In this document: one piece after another, positions 8,714 to 17,188 of the stretch
How the letters are laid out: every line of letters starts with the position of its first letter
Position numbering within the stretch: position 1 is the first letter of the stretch
Source: Aquificales bacterium
GTDB taxonomy: Bacteria; Aquificota; Aquificia; Aquificales; Aquificaceae
Direction of reading: 5' to 3'
Length of the DNA stretch: 61,704 nt
Assembly: GCA_027037055.1 (NCBI GenBank)
Contig: JALWBR010000042.1
Location: 1-61,704, forward strand
Translations under genes and position numbers: made by a program
Notes under the pieces: generated by a model
What the model was told of the DNA's origin: nothing
What the model saw: the letters and a program-made list of their open reading frames with translations, nothing else
Databases searched by the model: none

Positions 8714-10143
8714 CAGAATTAGATGAAAAGATAAAAGATATTTTTGTTGAGGAAAGCGTTTATAAGGACGACAAAATACGTGCTATATTTTCTGGCTGGA
8801 ACATACCTTCCTTTATAAAGGACTGGTTAATTAACAGATATACAGATAAAACAACTGGAATGGTTGATAAAGAAGGAATACTTGAATTTTTGGAAAGACA
8901 CATGCCCTGGAAAGGACTAAAAGGAGAACTCGTAAACCATCCATTTCGCTCCTATAAAGTATTAGCCCGAATAATTACTGAGCCGGATGTGAGGCAAGGT
9001 TTTATAAGATTTTATGCCCCAGATTTAGGAATAAGACCCGAGGAGGGCATAGTATCTCCCATGCTTTTATCCACACAGGAAGGTAAACACTTATCTATGG
9101 GAGAATTTTGGGGCGTTTGTGAGCTAACATATATCAAGGAGAATGATAAGCCAGGTTATATAGAGCTTTCAGGTTTTAAACCCTTTAAACCTTACAAGGT
9201 TAACTTGGACTACTATATAGAAGCCAGAAAAGAATTTACAACTCAGCAGTGGATAGACGTGCTTATAAAATCAATGGAATTTAACCCGGATGCATTGAGC
9301 TTCGATGAAAAACTATTATTATTGTGTAGGCTTACTGTATTTGTAGAGCCAAATCTAAATCTTATAGAGTTAGCCCCTAAAGGGACTGGAAAATCTTACG
9401 TTTTTTCTAATTTATCTAAGTACGGCTGGGTTATGAGTGGAGGGTTTGTTTCCCGTGCCAAATTATTCTACGACCTTCAAAGAAAAATGGAAGGAATTGT
9501 ATCACGGTATGACTTTATAGTATTAGATGAAGTCCAGACTGTTAAATTCAGTGACGAAAATGAAATGCGTGGTGTTTTAAAAAGCTATCTTGAAAATGGA
9601 ACTTATAATATAGGAAACTTTAGGGGTGTATCAGAAGCTGGTTTTGTAATTCTGGGAAACATACCTTTAACTGAAGACCGAACCCCTAAACGTGGTATGT
9701 ATTTTGAGGAATTGCCTATTGTTTTCCAAGAATCTGCACTGATAGATAGATTCCATGGCTTTATAGAAGGGTGGAAATTGCCTCGATTTAATGAAAGTTT
9801 AAAAGTAAAAGGTTATGCTCTTAATGTGGAGTTTTTTTCAGATGTTCTTCATCTTCTACGAAGTAGAGGAGAATACGCTGCCTTTGTGGGGGATATTTTG
9901 GAAGTTCCACCTAGAGCGGACACACGGGACAAAAAAGCAATAGTTAAGCTAACCACAGCTTTATTAAAGCTTATATTTCCCAAAGTTCCTTTACAAAATA
10001 ATGAAATAAAGGAATTTAGGGAATTATGCCTTGATTTAGCAAAGGACTTAAGACGGGTAATAAAAGAACAATTATATATAATGGATGCTGAATATAGTAG
10101 AGAGATACCAGATATAAGTGTACGGGGGGATGAAATTCAATAA
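8710..10143 (+). CDS. brxL: BrxL: AAA+ ATPase, short form without Lon protease domain
   Basis: The ATG at 8710 overlaps the pglZ stop (ATGA) and follows a GGAAGAGGAG ribosome site. An upstream in-frame TTG at 8674 would extend it by 12 residues but lacks such a site. The 477-residue product has Walker A APKGTGKS (222-229) and Walker B FIVLDE (269-274), then the AAA+ region with the conserved DRFHGF stretch. Long BrxL proteins (about 680 residues) continue into a Lon-like protease domain. Here the reading frame ends just after the helical region, and nothing downstream continues it. A shorter BrxL-related family of about 470 residues exists from memory, so this is probably the natural form rather than a truncation. 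Confidence 0.8.
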   Translation: MTELDEKIKDIFVEESVYKDDKIRAIFSGWNIPSFIKDWLINRYTDKTTGMVDKEGILEFLERHMPWKGLKGELVNHPFRSYKVLARIITEPDVRQGFIRFYAPDLGIRPEEGIVSPMLLSTQEGKHLSMGEFWGVCELTYIKENDKPGYIELSGFKPFKPYKVNLDYYIEARKEFTTQQWIDVLIKSMEFNPDALSFDEKLLLLCRLTVFVEPNLNLIELAPKGTGKSYVFSNLSKYGWVMSGGFVSRAKLFYDLQRKMEGIVSRYDFIVLDEVQTVKFSDENEMRGVLKSYLENGTYNIGNFRGVSEAGFVILGNIPLTEDRTPKRGMYFEELPIVFQESALIDRFHGFIEGWKLPRFNESLKVKGYALNVEFFSDVLHLLRSRGEYAAFVGDILEVPPRADTRDKKAIVKLTTALLKLIFPKVPLQNNEIKEFRELCLDLAKDLRRVIKEQLYIMDAEYSREIPDISVRGDEIQ

Positions 10144-10243
10144 TTATACTATTTGTAAGGTGGAAATGTGTATTTAAAATCTACGGTATTTATAATAAAA
10201 TGTGAACTGTACTAATGAAAGTTTAAAAAGGAAGAATTCACTT

Positions 10244-10249
10244 TATAGT
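10244..10249 (+). promoter_or_regulatory. -10 element for the DUF1122-like gene
   Basis: TATAGT ends 8 nt before the ATG at 10258. No Shine-Dalgarno intervenes, so the transcript may be leaderless. The 114-nt gap after brxL (10144-10257) shows no hairpin terminator and is otherwise featureless. Confidence 0.4.
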
Positions 10250-10257
10250 TTTTATCC

Positions 10258-10719
10258 ATGTTTGTGGAAAGGTTTGTTGAGGCTCTTGAGGAGGGGGTGT
10301 ATGTTGGGAACGATATTTTAAAGATTTATCACAGAAGTAAGGGTAGATTTGTTGAGGAGGAGAATGTTTGTGTTAGGTGGGGAGGAGAGCATATTTTTTG
10401 TGCTAAGGTGTTTAAAGGGAGGGGTGCTTATTATAAACCGTGGGTTGAGATTTTTAAAGTTGATAGAAGGTTTTTTGGTTCACCCGTTGAATTATTTATT
10501 TATAAGTTAATATATGAGAATATACCGCATGGAGGCAGGATCTTTGTTGAATACTGGGAAGACAGGGAGACCTTAAATTTTTTGGCTAAGGGAGGGGATC
10601 CTAAGGAGAGCAGAATGGGGAAGGTTTTAATGAGGGCGGGATTCAAAGGGCTGAGGGACTGGTACATACCCGAGGGTTTAAGAGAAGGCTTTTACAAACT
10701 CCAGGCGGAGAAGCTGTAG
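10258..10719 (+). CDS. DUF1122-like protein of unknown function
   Basis: The 153-residue protein has no signal peptide and no membrane segment. It carries a KVFKGRGAYYKPWVEIFK stretch around residues 50-67, a VEYWEDRETL helix near 99-108, and a C-terminal Gly-Trp-rich part (GLRDWYIPEG). These remind me of the small DUF1122 family found in Aquifex and some archaea, but I cannot confirm this by alignment. The acidic YWEDRET stretch could be catalytic; that is a guess. It stands alone between the BREX operon and the outer-membrane protein gene, and base use is closer to the housekeeping genes than to the BREX genes. Confidence 0.6.
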   Translation: MFVERFVEALEEGVYVGNDILKIYHRSKGRFVEEENVCVRWGGEHIFCAKVFKGRGAYYKPWVEIFKVDRRFFGSPVELFIYKLIYENIPHGGRIFVEYWEDRETLNFLAKGGDPKESRMGKVLMRAGFKGLRDWYIPEGLREGFYKLQAEKL

Positions 10720-10819
10720 TGTTTAACCCTTTTTAAATATAATAATCGTGAGGGTGTCATATCCTTAGGCAGGGAAGGTGCTGAATTCTTAATGGATTGT
10801 CGCTTAGAGGAGTATAAGA

Positions 10820-11527
10820 ATGTTAAGCTCAAGGAGATTCCTTATTTGGTGCATTTCCGTCGCATGCATAGTAATTGAGATGTTCGTGCCTAATCATTCC
10901 CGAGCTTCGGAAATAAGGAATATATACGGCTTGGTTAAAATCAACCTGAGACTTTCGGAAAATATTGTTTATCCGTACTTGGATGGTCTCATATACCTCG
11001 GAGAGGAAACGGCTATATTGCTACCTGCAGGCTTAAAACTTGAGTGGCAGTTGTTCGGAAAAAGGCTTAAACCATCACTTTATGGCTGGTTAAGGGGTAT
11101 ATCATTCATAAACGGGAAGTCCTTTCACTTCTACGAAGCAGGGGGAAGTCTGGAAATAAATCTTGGAAGAATAAAGCCGGTTTATTTCGGTTTTAATCCT
11201 ATTATTAACTCACTCATGCTTTATTCCAGAACCGCTATTTATGTTCAGATGGGATATTTAAACTATGGAGGTGTGGCGGATACTCAGAAGTATGGTGCAG
11301 GATTATCTTTTCATTTGCGTAAAAGAAACATTTTAGGCTTTGAAACCAATTATTTTTCTTACAAAAGCGGTATTTTACTTTTCAGGGTATATGCTCAACT
11401 ATCTTCGGGAAGGTTCAGCATTTCACCCGAAGTTTACACATCAACGGATGAGGGCCCAGACTGGCTTAAACCGTTCTACATCCTAAAGGACAATGTTTAT
11501 GGGCTATCCATAGGATATGAATTTTGA
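10820..11527 (+). CDS. Secreted protein, probable outer-membrane beta-barrel
   Basis: This 235-residue protein is not recognised by family. The N-terminus has a basic start, a hydrophobic stretch (about 7-23) and a short polar region ending in SRAS, consistent with a cleaved signal peptide. The rest alternates aromatic and glycine residues in short strands (YGWLRG, YFGFNP, YVQMGYLNYGG, GLSFHL, LLFRVYAQL). It ends in IGYEF; the terminal Phe matches the usual C-terminal signal of Gram-negative outer-membrane barrels. About 8-10 strands would fit. The 100-nt gap before it holds a TATAAT near 10738 but no clear ribosome site other than GAGGAG at about 10807-10812. Confidence 0.6.
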   Translation: MLSSRRFLIWCISVACIVIEMFVPNHSRASEIRNIYGLVKINLRLSENIVYPYLDGLIYLGEETAILLPAGLKLEWQLFGKRLKPSLYGWLRGISFINGKSFHFYEAGGSLEINLGRIKPVYFGFNPIINSLMLYSRTAIYVQMGYLNYGGVADTQKYGAGLSFHLRKRNILGFETNYFSYKSGILLFRVYAQLSSGRFSISPEVYTSTDEGPDWLKPFYILKDNVYGLSIGYEF

Positions 11528-11595
11528 TCGGAATGACATCGTTAAGCGAGAGTTAGGGACTTGAAACATGTTATGAAGTGCTTATCATAATTCCT

Positions 11596-11847
11596 ATGAT
11601 TGAGAGGGTTACTATCTCCATAGACAAAAGGCTTGTGGAAGAACTTAAAAGCTTAGCCAAGAAAGAGGGGTTAAGCCTTTCAAAGCTCATCGCCAGATCC
11701 CTTGAAGAATTTCTAATTGAAAGGAAAAAGAGGGAAGCAGGTAAGAAGCTTATGAATATCAGGTTAACAAAGGAGGAAGTTCGGGAGGCTCTCAGAGAAC
11801 TATCCTGCATCAGGGAGGAGGACAGGTGGCAAAGTTCGAAACCGTAG
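11596..11847 (+). CDS. VapB-like ribbon-helix-helix antitoxin
   Basis: The 83 residues from the ATG at 11596 begin with RVTISID, a ribbon-helix-helix beta strand, then two helices separated by a turn at EGLSLSKL, as in CopG/VapB DNA-binding antitoxins. A GTG at 11578 in frame would add six hydrophobic residues that do not fit the family, so the ATG is preferred. The C-terminal half (residues about 40-83) is the usual toxin-binding tail. The stop overlaps the start of a broken PIN-domain gene by 22 nt, the normal vapBC arrangement. The antitoxin appears intact while the toxin is not. Confidence 0.75.
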   Translation: MIERVTISIDKRLVEELKSLAKKEGLSLSKLIARSLEEFLIERKKREAGKKLMNIRLTKEEVREALRELSCIREEDRWQSSKP

Positions 11848-11966
11848 GTCTGGACACGGGCTTCTTCATAAGACTCCTGGAAGGGGACAAGGAAGCTATC
11901 GGGGTGTGGGAGAATATAATTGAAGGGAATCTTAAGGCTCTGACCTCATCCCTCGTTCTGTTTTAG
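11826..11966 (+). pseudogene. Truncated VapC PIN-domain toxin
   Basis: A GTG at 11826, preceded by GGAGGAGG, opens a frame of only 46 codons. It reads like a PIN domain: a first strand with the catalytic Asp in GLDTGFF, a helix with GDKEA, then ALTSSLVLF, after which a PIN protein normally has the second catalytic acid. The frame stops there (TAG 11964-11966). Full VapC toxins are about 130-145 residues. The sequence from 11967 to the next gene at 12009 does not continue the domain in any frame. The toxin has probably lost about two thirds of its length by deletion. Confidence 0.65.
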
Positions 11967-12008
11967 AATATTGCAATACCCATTCCCCTTGTATAAATTA
12001 ATATACCC

Positions 12009-12950
12009 ATGCAAACGGTAAGCCAAAGTTTTTATTTTTCCCTTAAGGATTACTTTAAGAAAAAATACGGCAAGAGGGTTCAGAAGATAACCGTAGCCCT
12101 TCCCTTTACTTGTCCTAATATTGACGGTACAAAGGCTGTGGGAGGCTGTATTTATTGCAGTGAGGGTACGAGGCCAGGTCATCTGAGTCCTCAAATTCCC
12201 CTCGGTATTCAGATAAGTGAGGGTATTGAAAGGGCTAAAAGAAAATACGGTGAGGATATCCTATTTACTATATACTTTCAGTCCTATACGAATACCTACG
12301 GCGATGTTAACTATCTCAAGAGGATATACGATGTTGCCCTTGAGGTAGAAAATGTGGTGGGTATAAATGTGGGAACGAGACCAGACTGTGCTCCGGAGGA
12401 AGTACTTGATTTGCTGGAAGAGTATGCGGAAAAGGGTCTTGAGGTATGGGTTGAATACGGTCTTCAATCAGCAAATTTTGAAACGCTTAAGTACATAAAC
12501 AGGGCACACGGTGTTTCCGATTTTGTTGATGCGGTGTTAAGAACAGCCCGAAGAAAATTAAAAATATGTGTCCACATAATTATAGGGCTTCCGGGAGAGG
12601 ACGAGGAAGATATCATTGAAACAGCAAAGCTTATATCCGCCCTTCCGGTCCACGGGGTTAAAATACATCCCATTCATGTTATAAGGGGAACGAGGCTTGC
12701 GGATCTTTATGAAAAGGGTATGTTTGAACCCTTGGAACTTGATGATTATGTGAGACTTGCGGTGGATGTTATGGAGATACTGAGACCGGATATAGTTATA
12801 CACCGGTTAACGGGGGAGGTTGAGGAGGAAAAGCTTATAAGTCCTTGGTATTGTCTTTCCTCTCATAAAAATAAGGTTATTGATAGAATAAAAGAGGAGT
12901 TTTTAAAAAGGGGATCACGGCAGGGTTGCAGACAGGCTTTCAATAGATGA
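12009..12950 (+). CDS. Radical SAM protein, TIGR01212/YhcC family
   Basis: This 313-residue radical SAM protein has cysteines 35, 47 and 50 in a C-x11-C-x2-C arrangement typical of the YhcC/TIGR01212 branch, which is related to the Elp3 radical SAM core. Other family marks are FQSYTNTYG (about 92-100), GTRPDC (117-122), WVEYGLQS and the HIIIGLPGE strand near 188-196. The substrate of the family is not established. A TATAAA at 11992-11997 ends 11 nt before the ATG and no ribosome site is visible. The stop overlaps the next gene by 4 nt (ATGA), so it is cotranscribed with the CDF transporter and ogt. Confidence 0.85.
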   Translation: MQTVSQSFYFSLKDYFKKKYGKRVQKITVALPFTCPNIDGTKAVGGCIYCSEGTRPGHLSPQIPLGIQISEGIERAKRKYGEDILFTIYFQSYTNTYGDVNYLKRIYDVALEVENVVGINVGTRPDCAPEEVLDLLEEYAEKGLEVWVEYGLQSANFETLKYINRAHGVSDFVDAVLRTARRKLKICVHIIIGLPGEDEEDIIETAKLISALPVHGVKIHPIHVIRGTRLADLYEKGMFEPLELDDYVRLAVDVMEILRPDIVIHRLTGEVEEEKLISPWYCLSSHKNKVIDRIKEEFLKRGSRQGCRQAFNR

Positions 12951-14089
12951 ATAAAGAGAACTGGGCTTTACTGTCCGTAACCGTAAATCTTTTCCAATCC
13001 GCAATAAAATTTGTGGGTGCTATTCTTACGGGAAGTCTCTCCATGCTCGGGGAGGCAATACACTCCCTTTCCGACTCAACCGCCTCTATTATTGCTTATA
13101 TATCAATAAAATTTTCCGAAAAGAAACATCACCGATTTCCCTACGGTCTTTATAAGCTTGAGAATATAGGAGCAATAGTTATAGGATTTTTCCTGATAAT
13201 AGCTGGTGTTGAGATAGGTAAAAAAGCCTTTGAAGAGAGGATAGTTATAAATAAAGAGCATCTTCCCGTTGCCATCCTTATAATGGTGGTATCTTTATCC
13301 CTTTCCCTTACACTATCCTTTTTTGAGAGGAGGGCGGGCAAAAGGCTTAACTCACCCACCCTTGTGGCGGACTCCTATCATACACTTACCGATGCCTTTG
13401 GCTCCTTTCTGGTTATATTAAGCTTATCCGCAAGCCACTTCGGATATGAGTATGACAGATACTTTGCCCTCGCCATAGCGGGCTTAATAGGTTTTACAGC
13501 CATAAACATGTTGAGGGAGCAGATAGGTTTTATACTTGATATCTCCGCGGATAAGGAGACGGTTGAAAGGATAAGAAACATAATACTTTCCTTTGACGAT
13601 GTGGTTGAAATAAAGAGGCTTTTGGTTAGGGAGGCGGGCGGTAGGATATTTATAGATACTACCATAACCATAAAGGCGAAGGATTTTATAAAGAGTCACA
13701 ATATTGCGGATGCAATAGAAAGGAAAATTGTTGAAGAGATTCCTCAGGTTCACTCCGTTTTTATACATTATGAACCTCATGATGACGGCGGTTTAAGGAT
13801 AGCGGTTTTGGTTGATGATAAAGACGGTATAGCGGAGAGTTTCGGATCCGCGAAAAAGATAATGATTTTCAAAGGTGGGGAAGGTCCTGAGGTATTGGAA
13901 CCCAATAGTAGGGGTGAGATTGAAATAGCGAAGATACTCGGTAACCTTAATGTAGATATAGTAATATCCGGTCATCATCCGAGGGATTCAAGGGCTAAGT
14001 GGTATCTCCATAGGAACGGTATATTTGTTTGGGAACCGGAAAGCAGGAACATTTATGAGGCAATCTCTGAGATAACAAAAAATGTTTGA
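12947..14089 (+). CDS. Cation diffusion facilitator fused to a NifX-like domain
   Basis: Residues 1-200 form a CDF metal transporter with metal-site pairs H39-x3-D43 (HSLSD) and H145-x3-D149 (HTLTD), the inner-membrane divalent cation / proton antiporter signature. Residues about 200-276 are the cytoplasmic CDF dimer domain (FIHYEP end). Residues about 282-376 form an extra domain beginning GLRIAVLVD and containing SFGSAKKIMIF and VDIVISGHHPRDSRAKWYL. This resembles the dinitrogenase iron-molybdenum cofactor (NifX/NifB C-terminal) fold. The total of 380 residues is about 90 longer than a plain CDF. A metal-cluster or metal-sensing role for the tail is inference; the transported ion (Fe, Zn or Mn) cannot be read from the sequence. 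Confidence 0.85.
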   Translation: MNKENWALLSVTVNLFQSAIKFVGAILTGSLSMLGEAIHSLSDSTASIIAYISIKFSEKKHHRFPYGLYKLENIGAIVIGFFLIIAGVEIGKKAFEERIVINKEHLPVAILIMVVSLSLSLTLSFFERRAGKRLNSPTLVADSYHTLTDAFGSFLVILSLSASHFGYEYDRYFALAIAGLIGFTAINMLREQIGFILDISADKETVERIRNIILSFDDVVEIKRLLVREAGGRIFIDTTITIKAKDFIKSHNIADAIERKIVEEIPQVHSVFIHYEPHDDGGLRIAVLVDDKDGIAESFGSAKKIMIFKGGEGPEVLEPNSRGEIEIAKILGNLNVDIVISGHHPRDSRAKWYLHRNGIFVWEPESRNIYEAISEITKNV

Positions 14090-14522
14090 TATAAGACTAT
14101 TCGGTGATGTAGGTCTTAGGATCTATTTGAAGGATGACAAAATAGAAAGAATAGAATTTGTAAAATCAGCAAGTAGCAATGCTCCCTCTCATTTGGTGGA
14201 AAAATTTTCCCCGTATATAAGAGGGGAAGGGGACCCAGCCTTGAAAATGAAGGATCTTGACCTGGGGGGCTATACAGAAAATATATTGATGGTTTACCAC
14301 GCTTTAAGGGAGGTATGTACCTTCGGTAAGGTTGTAACATACTCCCTATTGGCTGAGATTACAGGCACCCATCCGAGATTTGTCGGATACTGTATGAAGG
14401 TAAACAGGTTTCCCATAGTTATACCGTGCCACAGGGTGGTGGGGAAGAGAGGTTTGGGAGGGTTCAGCTTCGGCGAGGATATTAAGAGGAGGCTACTTTC
14501 TTTTGAAGGGATTAACCTCTGA
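14082..14522 (+). CDS. ogt: Methylated-DNA-protein cysteine methyltransferase
   Basis: This 146-residue O6-alkylguanine repair protein has the acceptor motif PCHR at 115-118 (Cys116), followed by [13 protein letters not shown], the usual active-site tail. The Tyr/Arg helix around [10 protein letters not shown] and the [10 protein letters not shown] recognition helix fit the DNA-binding part. The N-terminal domain is short compared with E. coli Ogt, as in many thermophiles. It starts inside the CDF stop (8-nt overlap) and its 3' end overlaps the convergent mutS end by 11 nt. Confidence 0.88.
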   Translation: MFDIRLFGDVGLRIYLKDDKIERIEFVKSASSNAPSHLVEKFSPYIRGEGDPALKMKDLDLGGYTENILMVYHALREVCTFGKVVTYSLLAEITGTHPRFVGYCMKVNRFPIVIPCHRVVGKRGLGGFSFGEDIKRRLLSFEGINL

Positions 14523-17067
14523 CCTTTTCCTTTAAATATTTAACTGCTTCCTCTTTTAATTCATTGAGTATCAAGAGGGCTTTAACGGGGGTTGTGTTTG
14601 CTATATCCACTTCCGCTATCCTTTTTATAAGATCCTCAAGCTTTGAAACATTAAAGGTTTTTTCAAGCACCTCAATATCTTTCTCTTCGGAATTGTTGTA
14701 AAGGCTTTCTAATATGGAGCGGGCTTTTTCTGTTACCTCTTCCGGCAGACCTGCACTTCTTGCTACATCTATTCCGAAGCTACCTTCCGCCACCCCCTCT
14801 TCAAGGATGTAGAGGAAGTTTATATCCTTTCCTTCCCTCTTTACCGCCATCCTGTAGTTTTTAATACCTTCCATCTTTTCCGCAAGTTTTGTTACCTCAA
14901 GAAAGTGGGTGGCAAAAAGGGTCCTTGCCCCTATATTTTTGGCGATGTATTCAAGCACCGCTTTTGCTATTGCTATACCGTCGTATGTTGATGTACCCCT
15001 TCCTACTTCATCAAGGACTATAAGACTCCTTTCCGTTGCATTGTTAATTATACCCGCCACATCAAGCATTTCATTCATAAAGGTGGAAACTCCGAGGGCG
15101 AGGACATCACCCGAGCCTATTCGTGTAAATATGGCGTCAACCATACCTATATTTGCACTCTTACACGGTATAAAGGAACCCATGTGTGCCATAAGCGTCA
15201 GAAGTGCCACCTGTCTTATGTAGCTTGATTTACCTGCCATATTGGGTCCTGTTATAATTAGTATCCTTTCCTTTTCCGAGATACGCGTATTGTTGGGAAC
15301 ATAGTATCTGTTGAAAGCTTCTATAACCGGATGTTTCCCTTCCTCAATTTCAATTATGAGATCCTCAGAAATCTCTGGTTTTATCCAGTCCTTTTCGTCC
15401 GCAATCTCCGCAAGGGACTGGATGTAGTCTATGTCTCCTATTATGTTGGCATTCCTTCCTACCACCTCTATCCTTTCAACCACCCTGTTTCTGAGTGCGA
15501 CAAAGAGTTCATACTCAAGGTTGTTTATCTTGGTTTGGGCGGATAGGATCTTCTCCTCAAGCCTCTGCAGTTCATCGGTCGTAAACCTCTCCGCATTTGA
15601 GAGGGTTTGCCTCCTCCTGAAGTGTGAAGGTACATATCTTAGATTAGGTTTTGTAACCTCAATGTAGTAACCCATTACCTTGTTGTAACCTATCTTCAGG
15701 CTTCCTATTCCCGTTTCCCTTTTCAATCTCGCCTCATACTCTTTAAGTATCTTTTCCGTATTGTCCCTGTAATACCTCAGTTCGTCCAAATATTCATCCA
15801 CGCCTTCTTTTATGAGACCTCCCTCTTTTACATGAAGGGGCGGGTCTTCAACAAGTGTATTTTCTATATCTTCTTTAATGTCTTTGTAATCTTCAAAGGA
15901 TGCTTCCAGTTTCCTTATTATCCTACTGTTGCATTCTTTTATAACATCCCTTAAAGTGTCAAGCCTTTTAAGTCCCTCTTTTAGAAGGACAAGATCCCTC
16001 GGTGAAGCCATATTTGAGCTTATTTTTGATACAAGCCTTTCAAGATCCGCCATACCGTCCAAGGCTTCCCTTATCTTCTTTCTTATATCCCTCTTAATTT
16101 TCAGTTCTTCCACCCCTTCCTGAATCTCTTTTATTCTTTCCTTGCTCCTTAAGGGATGCATAAGGTAAAACTTCAGTCTTCTCCTTCCCATGCCCGTAAG
16201 GGTCCTGTCAATCACGGAAAACAGGGATTGATCCCTTCTCCCCTCTATGCTTTCTATAAGTTCCAAGCCCTTTATAGCTTTTGCATCCATACGTACGAAG
16301 CCTTCATCCTTGTAAACTTTGGGTCTGGGAAGGAAGGGCATAAAAGCCTTCTGTGTATGCTTTACATAATAAAAGGCACCTCCAGCGGGTATGAGCATCT
16401 CCTCTTCTTCAAATCCGAAAGCCCTGTAATTGCTGACCTTGTAATATTCAATGAGTTCTTCAACACCCCTTTCAAAGTACTCCTCTTCAAGAAAGGAGAA
16501 AAACACCTTTTCATACTTTGATATTTCTTCTGAGAGACTGTCTCCTTTTTTCAACAGCACTTCCTTTATACTGAACTTTGCTATAAAGTTTGCAAGCTCT
16601 TCCCTTTTCAATCTTGCGCATATAAATTCTCCCACCGATAGGTTTATGTATGAGGAATATATATGTGATCTTAAAGGTACGAGGCACAGAAGCCCTCCCG
16701 TTTCCTTCTCAAAAAAGGTTCCAGGAGTTATGACCCTTATTACATCCCTTTTAACTATCTTACCCGGCGTTGCCTCCTCCATCTGTTCACAGATGGCAAG
16801 CTTGTAACCCTTGGACACAAGCTGGGATATATAGGAATTTGCAGAGTGGTAGGGAACACCGCACATAGGGATCCTTTCCCTGTTTTTACCTGCGGGTCTT
16901 GAGGTTAATACAAGATTAAGCTCCCTTGCGCCAATAAAGGCATCTTCATAGAAAAGCTCATAAAAGTCTCCGAGACGGAACAGTAAAAGACAGTCGGGGT
17001 ACTGATTTTTAAAATAGTGGTACTGGGAGAGCATGGGAGTGAGCTCATTTTCTGAAAAGCTTGCCAT
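14512..17067 (-). CDS. mutS: DNA mismatch repair protein MutS
   Basis: This is a full-length MutS of 851 residues. The mismatch-reading Phe-x-Glu is FYE at 35-37. The ATPase domain has Walker [10 protein letters not shown] near residue 606 and the signature [12 protein letters not shown], followed by ATHF. It recognises mismatches and recruits MutL, whose gene is at 50745-52031. It is convergent with ogt. Upstream (complement of 17068-17188) the gap is AT-rich; a TATGTT lies about 12 nt before the ATG and no ribosome site is visible. mutS is not clustered with mutL here. Confidence 0.95.
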   Translation of the reverse strand: MASFSENELTPMLSQYHYFKNQYPDCLLLFRLGDFYELFYEDAFIGARELNLVLTSRPAGKNRERIPMCGVPYHSANSYISQLVSKGYKLAICEQMEEATPGKIVKRDVIRVITPGTFFEKETGGLLCLVPLRSHIYSSYINLSVGEFICARLKREELANFIAKFSIKEVLLKKGDSLSEEISKYEKVFFSFLEEEYFERGVEELIEYYKVSNYRAFGFEEEEMLIPAGGAFYYVKHTQKAFMPFLPRPKVYKDEGFVRMDAKAIKGLELIESIEGRRDQSLFSVIDRTLTGMGRRRLKFYLMHPLRSKERIKEIQEGVEELKIKRDIRKKIREALDGMADLERLVSKISSNMASPRDLVLLKEGLKRLDTLRDVIKECNSRIIRKLEASFEDYKDIKEDIENTLVEDPPLHVKEGGLIKEGVDEYLDELRYYRDNTEKILKEYEARLKRETGIGSLKIGYNKVMGYYIEVTKPNLRYVPSHFRRRQTLSNAERFTTDELQRLEEKILSAQTKINNLEYELFVALRNRVVERIEVVGRNANIIGDIDYIQSLAEIADEKDWIKPEISEDLIIEIEEGKHPVIEAFNRYYVPNNTRISEKERILIITGPNMAGKSSYIRQVALLTLMAHMGSFIPCKSANIGMVDAIFTRIGSGDVLALGVSTFMNEMLDVAGIINNATERSLIVLDEVGRGTSTYDGIAIAKAVLEYIAKNIGARTLFATHFLEVTKLAEKMEGIKNYRMAVKREGKDINFLYILEEGVAEGSFGIDVARSAGLPEEVTEKARSILESLYNNSEEKDIEVLEKTFNVSKLEDLIKRIAEVDIANTTPVKALLILNELKEEAVKYLKEKVRG

Positions 17068-17188
17068 AAGGAAAAAATTAACATAGGTGAAATTGTTTGT
17101 CCATTCTAATTTATTAATTTTTCTGTATATTCTAATAGTGTGAATAAGTTGATTTTGTGTTTAAAAAGTATTAAGTTTAACATAAGGC

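Noticed and set aside
11545-11571. A 27-nt stretch ending in TTGAAAC resembles the end of some thermophile CRISPR repeats.
   Set aside because: Only one copy is present, there is no spacer periodicity and no cas gene, and a 7-nt match is expected by chance several times in 61 kb.
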